Source: Adiantum capillus-veneris (Eukaryota; Streptophyta; Polypodiopsida; Polypodiales; Pteridaceae). Taken from it: a DNA stretch of 60,000 bases. The position numbers were made by a program, and so were the translations under genes. Under the pieces are notes generated by a model. It had not been told where the DNA came from. It saw only the letters and a list, made by a program, of their open reading frames with translations, and ran no database searches. Of the stretch, positions 21,778-31,601 are shown in pieces. How positions within the stretch are numbered: the first letter of the stretch is position 1; every line of letters starts with the position of its first letter. Location of the stretch: assembly GCA_014529385.2 (NCBI GenBank), contig CM043966.1, forward strand, positions 43,782,537-43,842,536. Reading direction: 5' to 3'.

Positions 21778-23922
21778 TCATACCGTTTGAAATGAGCTTG
21801 TCACCCTTTGAAACCAATTGTTCCAGTTGGTAATAGGTGAGGATTTTTGCCAGTAGTTTTCTATTACCCTAGGTGCCTCGTCAAGTTGCAAGGGTGGTAA
21901 GGTACTCTCCCAGGATTTTATTTGCAACGTTGTTGTAGGTGGTGAACTTACCCCGGAAGGTGCAAACTCTTTCGTGCTTGTATGGATATGTACAGTGGTA
22001 GGTGGAGGTTGTGTCGAAGCTTCTATTTGCGTATAGGAACTACATGAAGAGCAAGAAGCTTCATTTGATTTCCCTGTTCCTGAGCTAGGTGGAACAAATC
22101 GTTCTTTCTTTGGTACCCAAACCAGCTCGGGAGCGGGTGTGTAGCATTCTGTGATTTTTTCCTTTCCACGATCATTGATTCGTTTTGGAGCTACGGGATT
22201 GGGCTCACTTGGGTCAGGTGATAGGTAAGAGCACAATCTACGTTTTGGCACCCAGATTTGATCATTTCCTTGATAGTAGCCTTGGGCTTCCAATAGTCGT
22301 CTAGGGATCCATCGCAACATTTTCTTACTTTTCTTGGAGCGAGTGGTACGTTTCTTACAAGGCTTCTGTTTTTTAGCACTAGCTATGGTCACTAAAGAAG
22401 CTTTAGGGACCCACTTGTATGTTTTCTTCGTTACCTTAGGATGAGTCTTGTCGGAAGCGATATGCATTGCTTGTAGCATATTTAAGGGTATAGGCATTTC
22501 ATCCCCCTCAGGTGTTACCCAGGTCGTCCCCCTATTTCCCCAAGTGTCTATGGTTGATGCTAGGTGGACCCAATCCACATTGTCCGACTCAGTCATCCCA
22601 GGTAGGATATCCATATAAGGAGAATCTTGGCCAATGTCTGTATCCTTCTTACAAGTGTAACAATATTGTAGTGGGGCCGAGTGAACTGTGGTGTCAGAGC
22701 GATGATCAATAATGGTTTTACTCCCTAAGGGGTGTACCTTACCAGTCACCAAATCCACTCTAAGGACAGAGTCTTGGAATTGCAAATAGACATGATTTTT
22801 AGACCAATCGTGAACCATTTGTGCTTCCCTCATGAATGGTCGTCCTAAAATCATTTCATATGACATAAGGTGTTTAGAGAAATCCATTACAATGAACGTA
22901 TGTCGTACCTTGTGTCCTAGAACTTTGATCTTAAGATCCTTGAGCATCCCCATAGGTTTGGCTATGGTACCATTTGCCATCTTTACCACAATGTTAGTAA
23001 CACTGAGGCGGGGTTTTCCCATGGATTCCCAACAACCTTTTGTAACGATGCTAACTCCCGCACCACCATCAAGAATTCCCTTTATAGTTAATCCCTTGGT
23101 AGTGATGGGTAGGGTCGCATTAGACTCGTTGCCTTCAAAATACTGCCCTAATTCGTTAATGGGTACCTCGATCACAGACTCGTGTCCATCTAAGTCAAGT
23201 GATTGCACATGATTTTCCTCATCAATCATAATCGAGTCAGGCCTATTTGGTTGCGCAAACTGCGGTAATCCCGTTCGTAGCTCTCCGTTAAGGAATGCTC
23301 GAAGTGCAAGGAATAACTCAGGATCTCCATACAGCTTTGCTATGATCGTGGTTCGGACCTCAGAAGACATGAAGTCCACTAGTTTGGCAACATTCATTGG
23401 CGTTTTGCAGGGTGTAGGTCCTTGACTAGGAACTGGTGAGGATGGAATCTCATATTCCTCAATGGGATCAGGTATTCCTTCGTTAAACATCCTTTCCAAC
23501 AAGAAGGGTGTATGCTCACTTTCTGATTTCCCGTCCTCACTCCCTTCTTGGATGATACTAGATATGGCTAACGGTCTATGGTTCATGTGGGGTGGATGAA
23601 CTTGCGTGGGAAACACTGTGTCATGAATTTTGATATGCATGGGTTCTGGTTCTAGTTTCCTTTGAGTCTCCTCCACTAAACCTCTTAGATGTTTCACCTG
23701 CTTAATCTCGTCTACAGGGTTTGGGTACGTCCCAATCTTCTTTTTACGATTCTTCCCTTTTTGCCCCTGCGGTTTATCTTGGGGGTCTTGGATTGGATTT
23801 GGAAACACTTGTGGTGTTTTCAGAGGCTCTTTATGGTTTTCTCTCATTCGGTTTTCATTTGGTCCCATGTTACGGTTTTCCTTGTCGGTCTTTCCCTTTG
23901 TGGTATTGGTTCTAGTCTCCAT
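21778..23922 (-). CDS. TR ORF2: aspartic protease with W-x-P-K repeats
   Basis: The ORF has 714 codons and is intact. The N-terminal third is basic and proline-rich. A retropepsin-like domain spans about 265-400 with LDGGAGVSIV (Asp285) and MILGRPFMREAQMVHDW (357-373). Downstream are four W-[VI]-P-[KR] motifs at 504, 538, 557 and 602, the second followed by LLEAQGYYQGN. The C-terminus is Ser/Thr/Pro-rich. It begins 3 bases after the stop of gag, in another frame, so expression may need reinitiation or frameshifting. Gypsy A has the same protease-plus-W-x-P-K layout at the C-terminus of its polyprotein (39366-40829), so the two are probably related. The role of the repeats is unknown. Confidence 0.8.
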   Translation of the reverse strand: METRTNTTKGKTDKENRNMGPNENRMRENHKEPLKTPQVFPNPIQDPQDKPQGQKGKNRKKKIGTYPNPVDEIKQVKHLRGLVEETQRKLEPEPMHIKIHDTVFPTQVHPPHMNHRPLAISSIIQEGSEDGKSESEHTPFLLERMFNEGIPDPIEEYEIPSSPVPSQGPTPCKTPMNVAKLVDFMSSEVRTTIIAKLYGDPELFLALRAFLNGELRTGLPQFAQPNRPDSIMIDEENHVQSLDLDGHESVIEVPINELGQYFEGNESNATLPITTKGLTIKGILDGGAGVSIVTKGCWESMGKPRLSVTNIVVKMANGTIAKPMGMLKDLKIKVLGHKVRHTFIVMDFSKHLMSYEMILGRPFMREAQMVHDWSKNHVYLQFQDSVLRVDLVTGKVHPLGSKTIIDHRSDTTVHSAPLQYCYTCKKDTDIGQDSPYMDILPGMTESDNVDWVHLASTIDTWGNRGTTWVTPEGDEMPIPLNMLQAMHIASDKTHPKVTKKTYKWVPKASLVTIASAKKQKPCKKRTTRSKKSKKMLRWIPRRLLEAQGYYQGNDQIWVPKRRLCSYLSPDPSEPNPVAPKRINDRGKEKITECYTPAPELVWVPKKERFVPPSSGTGKSNEASCSSCSSYTQIEASTQPPPTTVHIHTSTKEFAPSGVSSPPTTTLQIKSWESTLPPLQLDEAPRVIENYWQKSSPITNWNNWFQRVTSSFQTV

Positions 23923-23925
23923 TGT

Positions 23926-26900
23926 CTAGACTGAATCTGAATCATCCTCGAGGTCATTCATATACACGGGGTCATCTCCTGTTCCTATGTTTGTTTTGGA
24001 ACTTGGCTTTGAATTTTCCGTATTCTGCGACTTCTTCCTTCGTGTCTTCTTTTTCTTTGCTTGGATAACTGACGCGGTATCTCTCTCTTCGAGGATATGG
24101 CCTGGCCCTTGAAGCATGGACCGTGTAATCGCATAAGCGGGTGCGACGGGTGGTATTGGCGATGTCACACTAGCAATTTCGACCAAATTTAGGGGTGTGA
24201 TTTTAGGCGCATTTGGGTTATAGGGGCATTGGGCAATCAAGTGATCTATGCCACAATGATTACATGTGAGTATTGGCATTGCAGACGTGCTCCCTTGATT
24301 ATTTTTCATCTGTGCAGCATTCTTTTGCAGCCTAATAGGGCACTCCGCTGCTCGATGTGGTCCACCACACTCGTAGCATTGAAGAGGTGGCCTCCTAGCC
24401 TGGGTGTTGATATTTTGACCTCTGGATGCGAGAGCAGCAGCTTGATAAACCGGCTTGACTTGTCCCCAACAATCTTCCATGTAGTATATAGGACACTCTT
24501 CCAATGTATCAAGTCCGTAGGCAATACTAGTGTCTATTTCCTCCTCACAGCCATCTGGATAAGCATTTGATGGCTCGCAACCCACTTGGTTCATAGGGGC
24601 GACTCTTGGATGCGGGGGCTGCGGTCCTAGCACAGGAGGTGGTAGCGGTGTAGCTTGTACAACATTTTGAGATCTAGGGACCATGTGTTGCGGTAGTTGC
24701 TCAACAGGTGGAGTAGGCATCAATACAGGAGCTCTAGGCGCATCCGTCCAGGCTACAGGTGGTCTATTTGCCATCATACGTTTGATCATTAAACAATCCT
24801 TAGCTTGGTGACCATACCTACCACATGCGTTGCAAGTTCCATTAAATTTTACTCTAAACGTAGGGCACTCACTAGTGCTATGTGGACCTAAGCAAATGGA
24901 ACACCATTGTTGCTCCCTTCTTGGATACATGTGACTATTTTGAGGGGGTCGATTATCCTTAAGAGACTCTTGGATTGCCTTGGTGAGGTCTGTCAAGAAT
25001 GTCTCAAATACCTTTGGCTCATTGGCAATGGGCTTTGCAGTCATGGGTTCATACTCAATGGCTTGTGAGCTAGTGGATCTCGTGTCAGTAGACACCCTCA
25101 TGCCTGCTATCATCAAGTTGTCCTCTAATTGGATTGCATTGGCAGTGACATCTTCCCAGGTTGTGATACCTCTAATCACTAGTCCATTATAGATTCCTTC
25201 ATTCCTCAACCCTCGAATGAATCGATCAAGCAGTTGGTTATTGTTGAAGAGCTCATTTACAGGGCAACGAGAGTTTAAGTGCTTTAGACGACTAATGAAG
25301 TCCCTTACTGACTCTCCTTCCTTACGTTCGGCCTTCTGTAGCTGAGATGCTACACCCCAAATCACACCTTCACGTATGTACTCCTTTAGAAACAACCTTC
25401 GAAGGGTAGGGTAGATTGTTTTCTCGTCCACCCTTAGGGTCCTATACCAATCTCCAGCCTTCCCACTTAATGTCAAGCTTAAGGCATTGCACTTATGTAG
25501 TTCGTTGCGTTCCCCTAAGGAATCACATACTTGTTCAAACACTTCAATGTGTTTCCTAGCATCTTCGTCCCCATTGAATTTTTGCGTGAGTTTGGCAATT
25601 TGTACTGCCTTACTTCTAGGCTCTCTATCAGATGCGTGACGTATATTTTCCGCGATAGATCGACCTATGGTTTGAGCAAACGCTGCCAAGTCACCTATGT
25701 GAGGAGGTAGGGCCGGTGGAGGTACTCTTGGAATCATATGTGGGAGAGGGACGGGTACCGGTCTTGGCATATGTGTGGATGATGCAGGATATGGAACATA
25801 ACCGGGCATAGGTCCACTCGGATAAGAGCTAGGGAGCGGCACTCGAGGAGCATAAGCAAGTGGTACAATTGGAGGTGTGGGGGCCATGTGTGCATAAGGG
25901 GCTAGAGGCACATATGGTCGAGGCCCCATATTAGGTACTACGACACTAGGTAGTGGCACTGCGCTAACCGTAGATGTCATCGGTACATTCTCTGTCAGGC
26001 TTATCCCTGGAGTGAGCACTGTGTTTTCCTTCATAGAGGGTTGAGCCAAGTTAGGGAAGCTAAAGTTTTCGCTCGGAGGCTCAAATTGCATAGAGACCCC
26101 AGGTGAAATGACGTAAGATGGGTCCATGGGACTCATTAGAGGAGTCTCCATTTGTGATAGAGTAGGCTGTTGAGCCTTGCTCGTATCCAAAAATCTCATG
26201 GGGCCAGTTGAGAGTATATTTACCCCTCGGTTTTGCCTTTCTGATTGAATAATGCCATGGATAACATTACAGATCATTTTCTGTTGATCTTCGATGCTCG
26301 TGGCACTAGAGGTGGATTGTACAATCTCTATCCATCCTACATGGTAGGCGTGGCCAGAGTGTAGATCCGTCAACACCTCAGTGTGGAGGTCGTATGTCCA
26401 ATGATCATTAATGAACAATCCTTCTAGAGTCGACGTGTTAACGGTTTCTTGTGAGGTAGAAGCAATGTGGCTCCCCGTGGTTTTACTTGTCACCAACGGT
26501 ACTCTAGAGGGAACTTCTGAAGGAGGCAGCTCAACAGGGCCTTCTTGGTAAGAAGTTGGTAGGATATCCACATGGACACTCTTTGGGGGTGTGGGGTCCA
26601 CGTGCGATGTGAAAGGAGAGTCCACTTCCCCACCCCCTTCGTGTGCTTCATTTGCATCAGGTTCCGAGCGAGTAGCTCTACCTAATGTTTCCATGAAACG
26701 GCTAAACATACTAGTACTAGGCTGTGGAGCTTCGGGAGGTGCATGGCCTTCTCTCTCAGTGTTTTGGGTAGGGTATGCTTCCATGATTTCTGAGTCGGAG
26801 GAGGAATCACTAGCGGCTATTTTAGGGTCTTGGGTGGTGCTACCTTGTGTCCCCGCTGAGGGTCTAGAGCTTATCGTGGATGGGTAATGGGTGTCCGTAT

Positions 26901-26958
26901 GAACAGAGGCACCACCAATGTGATCGTGCTCTAACACTCGTCCAGAGCGTAAGTGCAT
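23926..26958 (-). CDS. TR ORF1: large gag with four zinc knuckles
   Basis: The ORF has 1010 codons and is intact, starting MHLRSGRVL. A long low-complexity N-terminal half is Ser/Pro-rich (residues 1-450). The capsid-type gag domain spans about 460-610 (KFNGDEDARKHIEVFEQ, GKAGDWYRTL, FIRGLRNEGIY). Four Cys/His knuckles follow near 686, 709, 864 and 901. The second is canonical C-x2-C-x4-H-x4-C (CNACGRYGHQAKDC). The others use C-x2-C-x3-H-x4-C (CSICLGPHSTSEC, CYECGGPHRAAEC, CNHCGIDHLIAQC). The C-terminus is basic then acidic. It would form the particle and package RNA. Confidence 0.87.
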   Translation of the reverse strand: MHLRSGRVLEHDHIGGASVHTDTHYPSTISSRPSAGTQGSTTQDPKIAASDSSSDSEIMEAYPTQNTEREGHAPPEAPQPSTSMFSRFMETLGRATRSEPDANEAHEGGGEVDSPFTSHVDPTPPKSVHVDILPTSYQEGPVELPPSEVPSRVPLVTSKTTGSHIASTSQETVNTSTLEGLFINDHWTYDLHTEVLTDLHSGHAYHVGWIEIVQSTSSATSIEDQQKMICNVIHGIIQSERQNRGVNILSTGPMRFLDTSKAQQPTLSQMETPLMSPMDPSYVISPGVSMQFEPPSENFSFPNLAQPSMKENTVLTPGISLTENVPMTSTVSAVPLPSVVVPNMGPRPYVPLAPYAHMAPTPPIVPLAYAPRVPLPSSYPSGPMPGYVPYPASSTHMPRPVPVPLPHMIPRVPPPALPPHIGDLAAFAQTIGRSIAENIRHASDREPRSKAVQIAKLTQKFNGDEDARKHIEVFEQVCDSLGERNELHKCNALSLTLSGKAGDWYRTLRVDEKTIYPTLRRLFLKEYIREGVIWGVASQLQKAERKEGESVRDFISRLKHLNSRCPVNELFNNNQLLDRFIRGLRNEGIYNGLVIRGITTWEDVTANAIQLEDNLMIAGMRVSTDTRSTSSQAIEYEPMTAKPIANEPKVFETFLTDLTKAIQESLKDNRPPQNSHMYPRREQQWCSICLGPHSTSECPTFRVKFNGTCNACGRYGHQAKDCLMIKRMMANRPPVAWTDAPRAPVLMPTPPVEQLPQHMVPRSQNVVQATPLPPPVLGPQPPHPRVAPMNQVGCEPSNAYPDGCEEEIDTSIAYGLDTLEECPIYYMEDCWGQVKPVYQAAALASRGQNINTQARRPPLQCYECGGPHRAAECPIRLQKNAAQMKNNQGSTSAMPILTCNHCGIDHLIAQCPYNPNAPKITPLNLVEIASVTSPIPPVAPAYAITRSMLQGPGHILEERDTASVIQAKKKKTRRKKSQNTENSKPSSKTNIGTGDDPVYMNDLEDDSDSV

Positions 26959-27891
26959 GTGCTTTTGATACCCTAAGGTGTCAAAAAGCTGCTATAGGAG
27001 GCCTTGTGACTAGTTTTTAGCGTGTTTTTTGTTTGTTTTTTTGCTAGATTTTTTAGAGCGTGTCGTGGAATGGGCCGTGTGATAGCTCAAAACGAGCGTA
27101 TCGGTCAGAGGGTCGTGCCGTGCTTTACAGCCCTCCGTTTGGTCACTCTATGCCCTCGGAATCCCTAAAACTGTCAATTTCCAGTAGGGAACTAGGCCCA
27201 AACTAGAAAGTCTAAGGGTGCAAGTGGGAAGAGAAAGGAGGAGAGTGGAGGACTTGTCCCACATGCTCTCATTCTCTCTTGAGGGAGTAGGGTATATATA
27301 TAAGAGTGAGTCTAGTATATATCATAGGACTGAGGCCTGGGCCTGGGCTTGGGCTTGGGCTTGGGCTTGGGCTTGGGCAAATGATCCCGATCCCGATCTA
27401 CCTTTTATACAAACCAACCCGTCCGTTTTAAGAGTCACGTTTTTTATTTTCGAAAAATTTCGCCGCCCGCTCACTCGCGTTTTTAATTTCCGAATTTTTT
27501 AATTTATTTTTTTTGAAAATATTTTTTTTTCCAAAATTATTATTATTATTATTTTTTGTGCAGAAAATACAGAAATTGAAAACGCAGATATGCAGAAAAC
27601 GCAGATATGCAGAAATTTCAGAAAACTCAAAAATTGAAAAAACGCAGAAATGCAGAAAATTAAAAAAACGCAGAAATGCAGAAAATTGCAGAGATTGAAA
27701 ACGCCGAACTTGAAAGTGCAGAAATTGCAGAAATTGAAAAAACGCAGACAATAGCAGAAATTGATACTTGACAGCAAATGTAGAAAACGCAAAAAACAGA
27801 AATCTCCACACACTCCTTCCCTGCCTTTCCTATGATAGAAATTGCACCACAAGGAAGCGTAAAGTGCTAACCGAGCTTAGTGTAGGGCATA
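26959..27891 (-). other. TR 5' leader with simple and degenerate repeats
   Basis: There is no convincing gene. It holds about seven copies of a GGGCTT/GGGCCT hexamer (27336-27378) and a long stretch of degenerate CAGAAA/CGCAGA-type repeats (about 27560-27790). These are candidates for RNA packaging or translational control sequences, but nothing in the sequence proves it. Confidence 0.55.
27336..27378. repeat. hexanucleotide repeat in TR leader
   Basis: About seven tandem units of GGGCTT or GGGCCT on the plus strand. Confidence 0.9.
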
Positions 27892-27909
27892 TCCCGGGCA
27901 GCGGCGCCA
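27892..27909 (-). other. primer-binding site of TR
   Basis: Minus-strand TGGCGCCGCTGCCCGGGA lies four bases after the LTR end. Sites of the TGGCGCC type are common in plant Tat/Athila-like elements. Confidence 0.85.
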
Positions 27910-27913
27910 AAAA

Positions 27914-28163
27914 TGTGCGCTCCTTGCCGCACTGTCGAGGCAAAGGACTTGCCAATACACCGTATGCGAGCCACAAACGGCTCCAAGCACACAACAAGCC
28001 TAAACTAGCAAGCTCAAGAGAACAAAGGGTGTGTCACTCACCGCTCTACGCTCGCCTTCGTGGTGGATTCCTCGCCGCGATGAAGAAGAAGCTGCAGTCG
28101 TGCCGCGCTCAACCGCTTCGCCGCCGTCGTGCCTTCGTAATGCTCGATCGCACACACACTCTC

Positions 28164-28197
<34 letters not shown>

Positions 28198-28485
28198 GAG
28201 GAGGTGAAGAAGAAGAAGATGGAGATGGAGCAAGAGCACTCTTCTATTGCACAAATGAGAGAATGAGTAAAAATTAGGTTTAGTTGGCTTTTATAGGAGC
28301 TCACCCCATTCACACTTGGGCGCCAATGCTTAGCCAACTAATCCCTTGAATGTCCAAGTTAAAGTGCGCCTCTCATCGGCGATCACTCTTACCCTTTTCC
28401 TATTGGACCGACAAGCCCGGTACCTGACTCTAAATAATACAACGTTTATAGATCATAGGGTGTCCGTGTGCCGTGAGGGTTAACA
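27914..28485 (-). repeat. 5' LTR of TR (572 bp)
   Basis: It is nearly identical to the 3' LTR, differing chiefly in CT/CA repeat length plus a few substitutions. A minus-strand TATA box CTATAAAA at 28289-28296 is placed to drive gag. Confidence 0.95.
28289..28296 (-). promoter_or_regulatory. TATA box of the TR 5' LTR
   Basis: CTATAAAA on the minus strand, preserved in both LTRs (also 19964-19971). Confidence 0.6.
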
Positions 28486-28490
28486 CACTG

Positions 28491-29482
28491 GTTCATGATG
28501 AACCCCTGGCATGCGACCTTGCGAAGAATCCATAGGCTGAAATTCAGACCTCATGGGCAAAGACTCCACCCCTAACTGGCTCATTTTTCTCAACTTCCAC
28601 TCTTTGTTCCTTGCTACTTCTACTGCATCTTCATATGTCCTACGCTTCTTTACCTCCACTCTCCAACGTATATTCTCCCAAAGACCAGCCAAGAACCTGT
28701 CCTTCTTCATCATGTCAGGCGGAGGTACTTGTGGTGCTAAGGCCTTGCACATTCGCTCCCATGCCAATGAAAACTTTTGTATGTACGTATCTACTGGCTC
28801 ACCTTCCTTTTGCACTAAAGCATGTACTTCTTGCCACAGTTTGTCAGGATCTTCTAGGGTGAAAGCATGTTAACTTGTCATGCTTTTTCATGTCTCGGAC
28901 AATGCTAACTAGCACAATTTTGACATATGCTAGCTAGTACAATAACTTGAGCTACATCTCCAAGATGTATGACATATGATATATCAATAGAAAGCACTTG
29001 AAACAAGGAATCCAAATGTCCAACCTTCGACAAATTTTGATATTATTTGTAAAAAAATTACCGAACGCCCAACTTTTTGAAGATGTGCTAACTTGAAACT
29101 GCTAACTAGCACAAAAAGCGCGACAGGTTAACATGCTTTCACCCTCTATCTTCACAAACTCCATTTCCAATACATGCCTTAGATTGTCCCAACTCAATCT
29201 TACAGGTGGATCAGCCACACACAACTCCTCTTCAAATGCTTTGGACCAAACTCGTGGATCACTCTTCAAACAGATTTGGAGAAGACGTAACATCTGCGCA
29301 GGGTCATGAATTTGGTTTCTAATGTAAACAACCTCCATCTTTTCCAAAAAGTCTTCCACATCTTCATCATCACTTCTTCCATGAAATTCCGGATAAGAGA
29401 AAGCCATGGATACCCAAGCTACGATGCTTTGAGAACCCCTTCGAACACACGTGCAAGAACCCAAAACTTTTGACTGACTCAA
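28491..29482 (-). pseudogene. gypsy B gag, 5' part, split by a MITE
   Basis: Pieces 29482-29102 and 28815-28480 hold the gag start (MAFSYPEFHGRSDDEDVEDF), the capsid core and RMCKALAPQVPPPDMMKKDR. Excising the MITE with one TCTA copy joins EFVKIE to DPDKLWQEVHAL in frame. At the left edge the frame runs into CACTG, where TR inserted. Confidence 0.8.
28857..29144. mobile_element. 288-bp MITE in gypsy B gag
   Basis: The terminal inverted repeats are about 23 bp, beginning GGGTGAAAGCATGTTAAC at the left and its complement at the right. The 4-bp flanks are TCTA on both sides (28853-28856 and 29145-29148). It has no coding capacity. Excision restores the gag frame, which confirms the boundaries. 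The superfamily is not assigned. Confidence 0.88.
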
Positions 29483-29510
29483 TTCTCAGAAACTTCAATG
29501 GAGCTCAACT

Positions 29511-29753
29511 TTAGATAAGGACAAACACATGCACATCAAATGAGTTTTCATAGTTGATCATCGGAATTACAACAGGCAAAGGACATTCCAGGATCTCTCT
29601 TAATCTTCTTGGCCCGAACATAAAGACTATGCGCTGCTGGAAAAAAATATTCCTGGACACATGCACATTTATCTTGATTCTTTGAGTTAAATGAAAAGGA
29701 GTGAATTGAGGGCCATTTTGATCATCCATTAAAGTCAACCATGCAGCTCCCAA
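29511..29753 (-). other. short pre-gag ORF in gypsy B leader
   Basis: 80 codons ending in NSFDVHVFVLI. Position and C-terminal pattern resemble the G1 pre-gag ORF (4547-4765). The product is unknown; it could be a leader peptide or an accidental ORF. Confidence 0.35.
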
Positions 29754-30434
29754 GAAGGCACACCTGTCTTATCCTCTAATTTTGCCAAAATTTCAACAGC
29801 ATAACAGTATAAATGGCTCAAAAGACCAAAAACCATCCATCACAACTTGGAAAAATTTTGACCGAGTTTCCCTAGAAGTAGAGCAGTGAGAACCCAAAAT
29901 ATAGACTATATATGATGCATAAACTGCCAACAATAGAACTCGAGCATCAATTAGGAATCACTAGTACATAGACTATGGAGAGGTCACGAAAAGGGTGCTC
30001 CAGCTACCTGTATCACCGAAAGGATCTCCACACTTGAGAATCCCCCAGCTCAATAAAACCTCACGCTATCGACCCTCACACGAAGGCTAATGCAAACCGC
30101 GTATAGTCAAGTCTCATAAATGACTATCTTCTAAACCAAGTCTCAGAAATGGTTGGGACTGCCAAATAACACCAAATATGGCTCCACAAAGGCGTACAAT
30201 GGCAGTTTCCACAAGTAACGTACAATCCAGCAGACAATGCGCTCAAACAGGCGCCAAGTGATGCATACCCACAACAACTGCAAGTGACACCATTGCTAGT
30301 ATATCATTGTACTCCAACTACCTGTACCTGTGTGAATCAACTGTACTTGTACCTGTCCCTGTAACCTGTAGTCTGCAACCTGTAATCCCGAATCTCGAAG
30401 ATTAAAGCTCGAAGCAGAAGGTACTCGAAGAAGA
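29754..30434. other. gypsy B leader/LTR remnant, no gene
   Basis: Non-coding sequence with CTGTACCTG-like short repeats at about 30306-30392. It is probably part of the B 5' LTR, cut by the rDNA at about 30435. Confidence 0.4.
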
Positions 30435-30488
<54 letters not shown>

Positions 30489-30561
30489 AGTCCGGTGAAG
30501 TTTTCGGATCGCGGCGACGCTGGCAGTTCGCCGCCGACGACGTTGTGAGAAGTTCATTAAG

Positions 30562-30602
<41 letters not shown>

Positions 30603-30629
30603 ATAGGTGAACCTGCGGAAGGATCATTG
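30435..30629 (+). rRNA. 18S rRNA, 3' end fragment
   Basis: It contains the conserved GTACACACCGCCCGTCGC and GTCGTAACAAGGTTTCC segments and ends at GGATCATTG. Only about the last 195 bases are present; upstream is retroelement sequence. Confidence 0.95.
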
Positions 30630-31003
30630 ACACATCCCATCAGAATGACGTGAACCGTGACATACGCGAGGGGCCGCGCCCGGAGGCGCGGCCGCTCCCG
30701 CCTCGCCCCCATGCCAGAGCCAGGACACAGTGGGCAAGGCGCCGGGGCCGGGGTCGGGGCCGGGGTCGGGGCCGTCCGTCAGCCGCGCGGCGGGGCGCCG
30801 GGCAGGGACGCTTTCCCTTCGCCCCGCCGCGTGGGCAGCCCCCCTCCTCCGTGCCGCGAGTCACGGGACCGCTCGATCAACCTTTCTGCCTCTCCCCCTC
30901 CCCGCACCGCAGGGAGGACGGGGGGGCCGAGGGGCAACGCACACAGCTGAACGAAATCTTTGACTGAGGTGGCTCCCTCCGAGGGCCACGTATCACGTAA
31001 ATC
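30630..31003 (+). other. ITS1
   Basis: GC-rich spacer between 18S and 5.8S. ORFs reported across it on either strand are artefacts of base composition. Confidence 0.9.
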
Positions 31004-31160
31004 AAACAACTCTCAGCAACGGATATCTTGGCTCTTGCAACGATGAAGAACGCAGCGAAATGCGATACGTAGTGTGAATTGCAAAATTTCGCGAATCATC
31101 GAGTCTTTGAACGCAACTTGCGCCCGTGGCTCGTCCAAGGGAATGTCTGCCTGAGTGTCC
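31004..31160 (+). rRNA. 5.8S rRNA (probably decayed)
   Basis: It contains GATGAAGAACGCAGCGAAAT and CATCGAGTCTTTGAACGCAA. Several positions look like C-to-T or G-to-A changes against typical plant 5.8S (for example GCAAAATTTCGCG where GCAGAATTCCGCG is usual, from memory), which suggests a pseudogene copy. Confidence 0.9.
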
Positions 31161-31525
31161 ACACGACCCCCACGCCAACACCTCGCCCCCATCCCGCTCC
31201 CGGGATGGCAGGGGACGTGCGACGGAGATGGCCATCCGAGCGCGCCTCCCCCGACGCGTCGCCCCCCCTCGCGGGGGCGATGGCCGAGGGGCGAGCGGGT
31301 TGCTACGGTCGGCTGAAATGCATCAATGGCACCGTGCGATGACTCCTCCCGCAAGGGTGGTTACGCTCCCTGAGTACGAGGTACGCCCTCCGCGGGGATC
31401 GGCTTCTGCGGCCGAGACGTGGCCGGTGTCGCTGTGTCGAGAAAGGGCTCCGTGGCCGAGGAGCGGAGGGGGGAGGGGACGAGCGCCCGTCCCCCCCTCC
31501 CGCCGAGGCCCAAAAACGAACGCAC
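31161..31525 (+). other. ITS2
   Basis: GC-rich spacer between 5.8S and 25S. Confidence 0.85.
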
Positions 31526-31569
31526 GGACCTCAGATCAGGCAAGGCTACCCGCTGAGTTTAAGCATATC

Positions 31570-31601
<32 letters not shown>

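Larger units (their letters stand above)
19581..28485 (-). mobile_element. TR: complete non-autonomous LTR retrotransposon (gag and protease only)
   Basis: LTRs of 580 and 572 bp are flanked by a perfect 5-bp duplication CACTG (19576-19580 and 28486-28490). The minus-strand order is LTR, primer-binding site, repeat-rich leader, a 1010-codon gag ORF, a 714-codon protease ORF, a 1.6-kb non-coding tail, polypurine tract and LTR. No reverse transcriptase, RNase H or integrase is encoded. Both ORFs are intact and the LTRs differ almost only in microsatellite length, so the insertion looks recent. It must have been mobilised by enzymes supplied in trans (inference). It sits inside gypsy B gag. Confidence 0.92.
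14885..30434 (-). mobile_element. Ty3/gypsy element B (Tat-like), interrupted by TR and a MITE
   Basis: Minus-strand gag starts at 29482 and pol ends at 14925. Removing the MITE (28857-29144) and element TR (19581-28485, plus one CACTG) makes gag continuous in frame across both sites. The pol carries protease, RT, a degenerate RNase H, a second NNEAEY-type RNase H and integrase, the Tat arrangement. It is inactivated by at least ten in-frame stops and one frameshift. At its right end it is cut by the rDNA fragment near 30434. Confidence 0.8.

Noticed and set aside
27336-27378. Interstitial telomere repeat
   Set aside because: Units are GGGCTT/GGGCCT, not the plant TTTAGGG.
27513-27852. Overlapping Phe/Cys-rich and Lys-rich ORFs in the TR leader
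   Set aside because: Produced by the degenerate purine repeats; no start context or conserved domain.
30640-31360. Several overlapping ORFs on both strands (Pro/Arg/Gly-rich)
   Set aside because: They lie in ITS1, 5.8S and ITS2; open frames are expected in GC-rich spacer DNA.
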